Shown here in pieces: positions 7,554 through 11,964 of a stretch of 11,964 nucleotides of DNA (its first letter is position 1; each line of letters opens with the position of its first letter). Below the pieces are notes generated by a model, which was not told the origin of the DNA, ran no database searches, and worked only from the letters and a program-made list of their open reading frames with translations. Made by a program: the position numbers and the translations under genes. Origin of the DNA: Ruminococcaceae bacterium UBA6392 (GTDB taxonomy: Bacteria > Bacillota > Clostridia > Oscillospirales > Acutalibacteraceae); the NCBI GenBank assembly GCA_002438685.1, contig DJQG01000017.1, forward strand, positions 1 through 11,964, in the 5' to 3' direction.

Positions 7554-8348
7554 ATGATTATAGATATGCACACCCACTGCTTCCCCGACTCGCTCGCGAA
7601 AAAGGCTATGCCGATGCTCGCCACGCGCTCTGGCAACCCCTGCCCGGCATTCGACGGCACGGCGTCGGGACTCAGAGAGAGCGTCCTTTCCGGCGGCGCC
7701 GACAGGGCGGCGGTGCTCAATATTGCAACAAACGCGCATCAGCAGACGAAGGTCAACGACTTCGCCATCTCGCTGCTCGGAGATGATATTCTCATCCCGT
7801 TCGGCAGCGTCCATTTCGAGAGCCCGGACGCGCTGAGCGAGCTCGACAGGCTGCATGACGCGGGCATAAAGGGAATCAAGCTGCACCCCGACTATCAGGG
7901 CTTCTTCGCGGACGACGAGAGGATGTTCCCGATATATGAAAAGATAGGCTCGCTCGGCATGATAACGGTATTTCACGCAGGAGTCGATATCGGAGTCCCC
8001 GACCCCGTCCACTGCACTCCGCAGATGCTCAAAAAGATACTCCCGCGATTCGGCGGTTCGCCCGTCATAGCCGCGCACATGGGAGGATTTCTGCTCTGGC
8101 GCGAGGCGGCGGAGCTGCTCGGCGGAATGGGAATATATATCGACACCGCGTTTTCGTCCGCTTCGGTGCCGCCGCCGTGGGCAAAGGAGAGCATTGCGGC
8201 GTTCGGCGCAGATCATGTCCTCTTCGGCTCGGACAATCCGTGGAGCGCAACCGGGCGCGAGCTCGCCTTCGTCCGCTTGCTCGGTTTGCCGGAAGAAGAA
8301 ACCGAGCTCATCCTCGGCAAAAACGCCGAAAGACTGCTCGGTCTTTGA
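7554..8348 (+). CDS. TIM-barrel metal-dependent amidohydrolase (COG2159 / Amidohydro_2 type), substrate unknown
   Basis: A 264-residue single-domain protein. It opens with MIIDMHTH, giving the HxH metal pair (H6, H8). It continues with GIKLHPDYQGF (H111), VFHAG (H141), VIAAHMGG (H175) and VLFGSDNPW (D227), the standard order of ligands and the catalytic aspartate along the barrel strands. The Amidohydro_2 group includes hydrolases and metal-dependent decarboxylases, and nothing here separates the two. There is no signal peptide, so it is probably cytosolic. The start is secure: AAGGAGG lies 8 nt before the ATG. It stands alone on its strand, divergent from glnA and ending 1 nt from the convergent HAD gene. 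Co-regulation with glnA is possible but not shown. Confidence 0.85.
   Translation: MIIDMHTHCFPDSLAKKAMPMLATRSGNPCPAFDGTASGLRESVLSGGADRAAVLNIATNAHQQTKVNDFAISLLGDDILIPFGSVHFESPDALSELDRLHDAGIKGIKLHPDYQGFFADDERMFPIYEKIGSLGMITVFHAGVDIGVPDPVHCTPQMLKKILPRFGGSPVIAAHMGGFLLWREAAELLGGMGIYIDTAFSSASVPPPWAKESIAAFGADHVLFGSDNPWSATGRELAFVRLLGLPEEETELILGKNAERLLGL
8329..8346 (+). terminator. Possible small hairpin at the convergent gene ends
   Basis: AAAGAC (8329-8334) and GTCTTT (8341-8346) pair perfectly around a 6-nt loop at the very end of the amidohydrolase. The downstream bases are A/T-rich but hold no continuous T-run, so terminator function is weakly supported. Confidence 0.25.
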
Positions 8349-8349
8349 A

Positions 8350-9000
8350 TCATTTTAATATTATATCCTTCACATCGGCAAGAGTATCGACTATCCAGTC
8401 GGCTCCTGCCGTTTTGAATTCATTCTCGTCGCCGTAGCCGCCCTCGAGCACGCCGATGCATTTGAGTCCGACGCCGTGCGCGCCGTCGATATCAAAACTC
8501 CTGTCCCCGACCATAACGGCATCCGCGAGATTATCTACTCCGAGACCGTTGACCGCGCGGGAGATTATAACGGTCTTGTCCGCGTGCGGCTCTCCGAATG
8601 TTGCGCCGGAGACGAAGTCGAACAGGTCGGATATCCCGAAATGTTCAAGTATACGATTTATAAAAAGCTCCGGCTTGGAAGAGCCGACAGCCGTTTTCAC
8701 TCCCGCCGCTTTCAGCTCGTGCATGGTCTGAAGCGTGCTCGGGAAGAATTCGAGTTCATATATACCTTTTGTCGAATAGTATTCGCGGTATTTTTCGACC
8801 GCCTCGTGACAGCGTTCGCTGTCGAGTCCGCACTTGACGGAAAAGCTCGTTTCAAGCGGAGGACCTATAAAATATTTCAGCATCTCGCTGTCAAGCTCCG
8901 GCTCGCCCATGCTGCGCAGGGCATACTGCACGGAGGCGAACACGCCCGCGCCCGTATCGGCAAGCGTGCCGTCAAAATCAAAAATTGCATAACGAAACAT
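8350..9000 (-). CDS. HAD-superfamily phosphatase, phosphoglycolate phosphatase-like
   Basis: A 216-residue cytosolic hydrolase with all four HAD motifs: DFDGT at 8-12 (nucleophile D8, acid/base D10), GSSKP with S107/K109 (motif II), K142 (motif III) and GDRSFDID at 165-172 (motif IV, D166 and D170). Residues about 15-80 form a helical C1 cap, as in Gph, PpaX and beta-phosphoglucomutase-like enzymes. The length equals that of PpaX-type pyrophosphatases, but HAD specificity cannot be read from motifs. The ATG at 9000 has AGAGGT 6-7 nt upstream. It has its own promoter, divergent from the aminotransferase, and its stop is 1 nt from that of the amidohydrolase on the other strand. Confidence 0.88.
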   Translation of the reverse strand: MFRYAIFDFDGTLADTGAGVFASVQYALRSMGEPELDSEMLKYFIGPPLETSFSVKCGLDSERCHEAVEKYREYYSTKGIYELEFFPSTLQTMHELKAAGVKTAVGSSKPELFINRILEHFGISDLFDFVSGATFGEPHADKTVIISRAVNGLGVDNLADAVMVGDRSFDIDGAHGVGLKCIGVLEGGYGDENEFKTAGADWIVDTLADVKDIILK

Positions 9001-9029
9001 GGTTCTACCTCTTTCGGTTTGATAGAGCT

Positions 9030-9058
9030 ATGATAACATAAAACATTTTGATTTACAA
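9030..9058 (-). promoter_or_regulatory. Promoter of the HAD phosphatase gene
   Basis: On the minus strand TTGTAA (9058-9053) and TATCAT (9035-9030) are 17 bp apart. The -35 box lies on top of that of the divergent aminotransferase promoter. The leader would be only about 22 nt. Confidence 0.5.
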
Positions 9059-9080
9059 CCGAGTTGGCGTGTGATATAAT
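9052..9080 (+). promoter_or_regulatory. Promoter of the aminotransferase-trpS operon
   Basis: TTTACA (9052-9057), a 17-bp spacer and a perfect TATAAT (9075-9080) with an extended TG dinucleotide one base before it. The predicted leader of about 60 nt is AT-rich. I see no T-box antiterminator motif in it. Confidence 0.65.
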
Positions 9081-9148
9081 TTTATGTTATAAAGGTTATA
9101 TATACTTAATAAATCGTAATCCGTCTCCGGAAAGGAAGTAGAAAAAAT

Positions 9149-10342
9149 ATGGAATACCGTTTTTCCGATAAAATAGCGTCGCTCAAGCCCTCCGCTATCA
9201 GAGAGGTGCTCAAAGCGACAAGCGTGCCGGGCATGATCCCATTCGCCGCAGGCAACCCCGCTCCCGACGCATTCCCCGTCGCCGAGGTTCAGGAGATAGC
9301 CGCAGACATACTCAAGAACCGCCCGATAGAAGCGCTCCAGTACGGCGTGACCGAGGGATACCCCGAGCTTATCAGCCTGATAAAAACAAGAATGAAATCA
9401 AAATACGGCATCGGACGCGACTTTGATTCGATTATAATCACGAGCGGTGCGCAGCAGGTCATGGATCTTTCGACCAAAGTCCTCTGCAACGAGGGCGATG
9501 TCGTTATCTGCGAGAACCCGTCGTTCATCGGCTCGCTCAACTGCTTCCGCTCATATAACGCGAAGCTCGTCGGCGTGCCCGTCGATGCGGACGGCATGAA
9601 TATCGAGGCTCTCGAAAAGGCTCTTGACGAGAACCCGAACGCAAAAATGATATACACTATTCCGAACTTCCAGAATCCCGCGGGCGTTACAATGTCGCTT
9701 GAGAAGCGCCGCAAGCTCTATGAGCTCGCGAAGGCGCACAATGTTATGATTCTTGAGGACAACCCCTACGGTGATCTGCGCGTTGCGGGCGAAGATGTTC
9801 CGAATATAAAGAGCTTCGACGAGGACGGAATCGTCATTTATTCCGGCTCGTTCTCGAAGATTCTCGCGCCCGGCATCCGTATCGGCTTCACGGTCGCTCC
9901 CGCGCCTGTAGTCGCGAAGATGACCGTCGGCAAGCAGGCGGTCGATGTTCACACGACCCAGCTGATGCAGATGATAGTCGCCGAGTGGATGAAGAGATAC
10001 GATGTTGACGAGCACATCGAGAAGATAAGAAAGATATACCGCAGAAAGCTCAATCTCATGTGCGATATGATAGACAGCGAACTCGGCGACGCGGTCAGCT
10101 ATGTCCGTCCCGAGGGCGGTCTGTTCATCTGGTGCGAGCTGCCCGAGGATATTGACGCGCTCGAATTCGTCAAGAAATCCGCTGAGAACATGGTCGCGCT
10201 CGTCCCCGGCACCGCGTTTTTGACCGATGTCAACGGAAAGAGCAACGCCGTCAGATTCAATTTCTCGACCCCAGCGGACGACAAGATTGTCGAGGGCATG
10301 AAAATTCTCGGCAGGGTTCTTAAAGAAATGAGAGGAGAATAA
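9149..10342 (+). CDS. PLP-dependent fold-type-I aminotransferase (aminoadipate/aromatic aminotransferase-like)
   Basis: A 397-residue class I/II aminotransferase. Key residues are in order: the N-terminal AAGNPAPDAFP segment, ITSGAQQ at 97-103 for the cofactor phosphate, NFQNPAG at 173-179 (N176), EDNPYGDL at 203-210 (D204 to the pyridine nitrogen, Y207), SGSFSKILAPGIRIGF with the Schiff-base lysine K237, and R369 in AVRFNFS for the substrate carboxylate. The sequence style is that of LysN/ARO8-like enzymes and of the aminotransferase half of MocR regulators, but it has no helix-turn-helix domain, so it is an enzyme, not a regulator. Substrate is unresolved: 2-aminoadipate, aromatic or branched-chain keto acids are all plausible. 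It is followed by trpS after 5 nt, so the two are probably co-transcribed, which tentatively favours an aromatic amino acid link. Confidence 0.9.
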   Translation: MEYRFSDKIASLKPSAIREVLKATSVPGMIPFAAGNPAPDAFPVAEVQEIAADILKNRPIEALQYGVTEGYPELISLIKTRMKSKYGIGRDFDSIIITSGAQQVMDLSTKVLCNEGDVVICENPSFIGSLNCFRSYNAKLVGVPVDADGMNIEALEKALDENPNAKMIYTIPNFQNPAGVTMSLEKRRKLYELAKAHNVMILEDNPYGDLRVAGEDVPNIKSFDEDGIVIYSGSFSKILAPGIRIGFTVAPAPVVAKMTVGKQAVDVHTTQLMQMIVAEWMKRYDVDEHIEKIRKIYRRKLNLMCDMIDSELGDAVSYVRPEGGLFIWCELPEDIDALEFVKKSAENMVALVPGTAFLTDVNGKSNAVRFNFSTPADDKIVEGMKILGRVLKEMRGE

Positions 10343-10347
10343 CATAT

Positions 10348-11358
10348 ATGGAAAATCAGACTCCCGAACGCCGCCAGCGCGTTCTCAGCGCAATTCAGCC
10401 GACCGCCATCCCGACTCTCGGCAACTATCTCGGTGCTCTGCGCAACTGGAAAGCGATGAGCGACGACTACGACTGTGTCTACGCCGTTGCCGACCTGCAC
10501 GCGATAACCGTCAGACAGGATCCCGCGACTCTCAGACGCCAGACTATGGAGGCTTTTGCGCTCCTGCTCTCGATAGGACTCGACCCGGATAAGAACGTCG
10601 TGTTCGTCCAGAGCCATGTCAATACCCACGCCCAGCTCGCGTGGATTCTCGACTGCTACACCCAGTTCGGCGAGGCCTCGAGAATGACCCAGTTCAAGGA
10701 CAAGTCCCAGAAGCACGCGGACAATGTCAATGTCGGTCTCTTCGCCTACCCCGTGCTCATGGCTGCGGACATCCTGCTCTATCAGGCAAACTATGTGCCC
10801 ATCGGCGAGGATCAGAAGCAGCATCTTGAAATAACCCGCAACATAGCCGAGCGCTTCAACGGCATATATGGCAACACGTTCACCATTCCCGAGCCGTTTA
10901 TAGGCAAGGTCGGCGCAAGAATAATGTCGCTGCAGAACCCGAATCAGAAGATGTCGAAATCCGACCCGAACCCGAAGGCTTCCGTATCCATTCTCGACGA
11001 GCCCTCGGTTATTATGAAGAAGTTCAAGAGCGCGGTCACGGATTCAGAAGCCGTTGTCAGATACGGCGAGGGCAAGGACGGCATCAACAACCTGATGGCT
11101 ATTTATTCCTGCTGCACCGGCGCTTCGTTCGACGAGATCGAGCGCGAGTTTGAGGGCAAGGGCTACGGCGACTTCAAGACGAAGGTCGGCGAGGCTGTTA
11201 TAGCAGAGCTCACCCCCGTGCGCGAGAACTTCAACCGCATTATAAACGACAAGGCATATCTCACCGAATGCATGGCAAAGGGCGCCGAGACTGCGCAGCG
11301 CATCTCCGAGCGCACGCTCAACAAGGTCATGAAAAAGGTCGGTTTCCTGCTCAAGTAA
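10348..11358 (+). CDS. trpS: Tryptophan--tRNA ligase
   Basis: A 336-residue class Ic synthetase that charges tRNA-Trp with tryptophan using ATP; active as a dimer. Family marks are AIQPTAIPTLGNYLGAL near residue 15-31 (TLGN is the HIGH-equivalent), DLHAIT near 49, the YPVLMAADILLY helix at 134-145, PIGEDQKQH at 151-159, and KMSKSDPN at 201-208. The length is typical. The start ATG at 10348 is 5 nt after the aminotransferase stop, with GAGGAG inside that gene as ribosome site. No T-box leader precedes the operon, unlike many Firmicutes trpS genes. Transcription ends at a hairpin about 20 nt after the stop. Confidence 0.97.
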   Translation: MENQTPERRQRVLSAIQPTAIPTLGNYLGALRNWKAMSDDYDCVYAVADLHAITVRQDPATLRRQTMEAFALLLSIGLDPDKNVVFVQSHVNTHAQLAWILDCYTQFGEASRMTQFKDKSQKHADNVNVGLFAYPVLMAADILLYQANYVPIGEDQKQHLEITRNIAERFNGIYGNTFTIPEPFIGKVGARIMSLQNPNQKMSKSDPNPKASVSILDEPSVIMKKFKSAVTDSEAVVRYGEGKDGINNLMAIYSCCTGASFDEIEREFEGKGYGDFKTKVGEAVIAELTPVRENFNRIINDKAYLTECMAKGAETAQRISERTLNKVMKKVGFLLK

Positions 11359-11375
11359 ACAAATTCCACCAAAAA

Positions 11376-11400
11376 GAGCGTCCTTCGGGGCGCTTCTTTT
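11376..11400 (+). terminator. Rho-independent terminator after trpS
   Basis: An 8-bp stem (11376-11383 with 11388-11395, two G-U pairs) closed by a stable UUCG tetraloop, followed by CTTTTGTT. The opposite strand also reads stem then a T5 run, so it could work both ways, though no minus-strand gene is seen coming from the right. Confidence 0.8.
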
Positions 11401-11414
11401 GTTACTTTCCAAGA

Positions 11415-11439
11415 AGTTGCATATTTTTTGAATATAACT
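11415..11439. promoter_or_regulatory. Imperfect dyad upstream of the argG -35 box
   Basis: AGTTGCATATT (11415-11425) and AATATAACT (11431-11439) form an AT-rich inverted repeat differing by a 2-nt insertion. TGAATA and TGCATA half-sites recur nearby (11450-11490). This recalls ArgR/AhrC ARG boxes, but the match is weak. Confidence 0.3.
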
Positions 11440-11440
11440 C

Positions 11441-11468
11441 TTGATTTTCTGAATAATCGTTGTATAAT
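11441..11468 (+). promoter_or_regulatory. Promoter of argG
   Basis: TTGATT (11441-11446), a 16-bp spacer and a perfect TATAAT (11463-11468). The predicted start near 11475 leaves a leader of about 25 nt, too short for a riboswitch or T-box. CGGAGGT follows 8 nt before the ATG. Confidence 0.65.
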
Positions 11469-11500
11469 ATGTGCATACGATGAATACGGAGGTATTTAAC

Positions 11501-11964
11501 ATGAAAGAGATAAAAAAAGTTGTGCTCGCCTATTCCGGCGGACTTGACACATCGATAATAATCCCGTGGCTCAAAGAGAACTACAACAACTGCGAAGTCG
11601 TTGCCGTTTCCGCCGATGTCGGCCAGGGCACGGAGCTCGACGGACTCGAGGAGAAGGCAATCAAGACCGGCGCTTCCAAGCTCTATATTGAGGATCTTAA
11701 AAAGGAGTTCGTTGAGGACTACATCTTCCCGACTTTGAAAGCCGGCGCCGTATACGAGCGCGACTATCTGCTCGGCACCTCGTTTGCACGCCCGATAATC
11801 GCAAAGAGACTCGTCGAGATAGCCAAGGCCGAGGGCGCAGACGCTATCTGCCACGGCTGCACAGGCAAGGGCAACGATCAGGTGCGTTTCGAGCTTGCGA
11901 TAAAGGCTTTCGCGCCCGATATGCAGATAATCGCCCCCTGGCGTATCTGGAACATCAAATCCCG
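11501..11964 (+). CDS. argG: Argininosuccinate synthase (3' end cut by window)
   Basis: The first 154 codons of an enzyme of about 400 residues that joins citrulline and aspartate with ATP to make argininosuccinate, the penultimate step of arginine synthesis. Visible marks are the pyrophosphatase-loop motif AYSGGLDTS at 10-18, ADVGQG at 38-43, ERDYLLGTSFARP at 86-98 and HGCTGKGNDQVRFE at 118-131, all typical of ArgG. The start ATG at 11501 has GGAGG 7-8 nt upstream and fits the family N-terminus. It has its own promoter after the trpS terminator, so it is a separate transcription unit. argH often follows argG but would lie outside the window. Confidence 0.97.
   Translation, partial: MKEIKKVVLAYSGGLDTSIIIPWLKENYNNCEVVAVSADVGQGTELDGLEEKAIKTGASKLYIEDLKKEFVEDYIFPTLKAGAVYERDYLLGTSFARPIIAKRLVEIAKAEGADAICHGCTGKGNDQVRFELAIKAFAPDMQIIAPWRIWNIKS

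Noticed and set aside
9081..9148. T-box or other riboswitch leader before the aminotransferase-trpS operon
   Set aside because: The leader is short and AT-rich, with no T-box antiterminator motif or terminator hairpin that I can see.
10099..10824. 241-codon minus-strand open frame across the aminotransferase-trpS junction
   Set aside because: Antisense to two clear genes; no motif or start signal.

Overview
The window looks like a stretch of the core chromosome of a mid-to-high-GC anaerobic member of the Bacillota, probably an Oscillospirales/Ruminococcaceae-type Clostridium. This rests on the rimP-nusA-ylxR-ylxQ-infB-rbfA-nrnA gene order typical of Firmicutes, a glutamine synthetase resembling the Bacillus type, the GC-rich codon choice with frequent ATA/AGA, and intergenic palindromes of a kind I recall from gut Clostridia. 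The taxonomic call is an inference; no rRNA is present.

Layout. Positions 1-5928 on the minus strand hold the transcription/translation-factor operon, read right to left: rimP, a 375-nt gap filled with repeats, nusA, ylxR (rnpM), ylxQ, infB, rbfA and the first 188 codons of nrnA (cut by the window edge). From nusA onwards the genes are tightly packed, with overlaps of 4-11 nt. A good promoter (TTGATA-17-TAGAAT) and a strong leader hairpin precede rimP. Upstream of it, also on the minus strand, is glnA (6086-7417). glnA is divergent from a TIM-barrel amidohydrolase of unknown substrate (7554-8348, plus), whose end almost touches that of a convergent HAD phosphatase (8350-9000, minus). The HAD gene is divergent from a fold-type-I aminotransferase (9149-10342, plus), which is followed after 5 nt by trpS (10348-11358), a UUCG-loop terminator, and the start of argG (11501 to window end).

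The operon serves ribosome maturation (RimP, RbfA), transcription elongation/antitermination (NusA), RNase P modulation (YlxR/RnpM), K-turn RNA binding (YlxQ), initiation (IF2) and nanoRNA/pAp turnover (NrnA). The rest is nitrogen and amino-acid metabolism: glutamine synthesis, transamination, Trp-tRNA charging and arginine synthesis.

I see no phage, CRISPR, toxin-antitoxin or defence system, and nothing that amounts to a new multi-gene system. The most unusual structure is the rimP-nusA gap. It holds two tandem copies of a small element with terminal inverted repeats, one of them internally deleted, plus a REP-like palindrome. The edge of the full-length copy supplies the last three codons and the stop of rimP. 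A second point of interest is that both divergent gene pairs appear to use back-to-back promoters whose -35 boxes occupy nearly the same bases.
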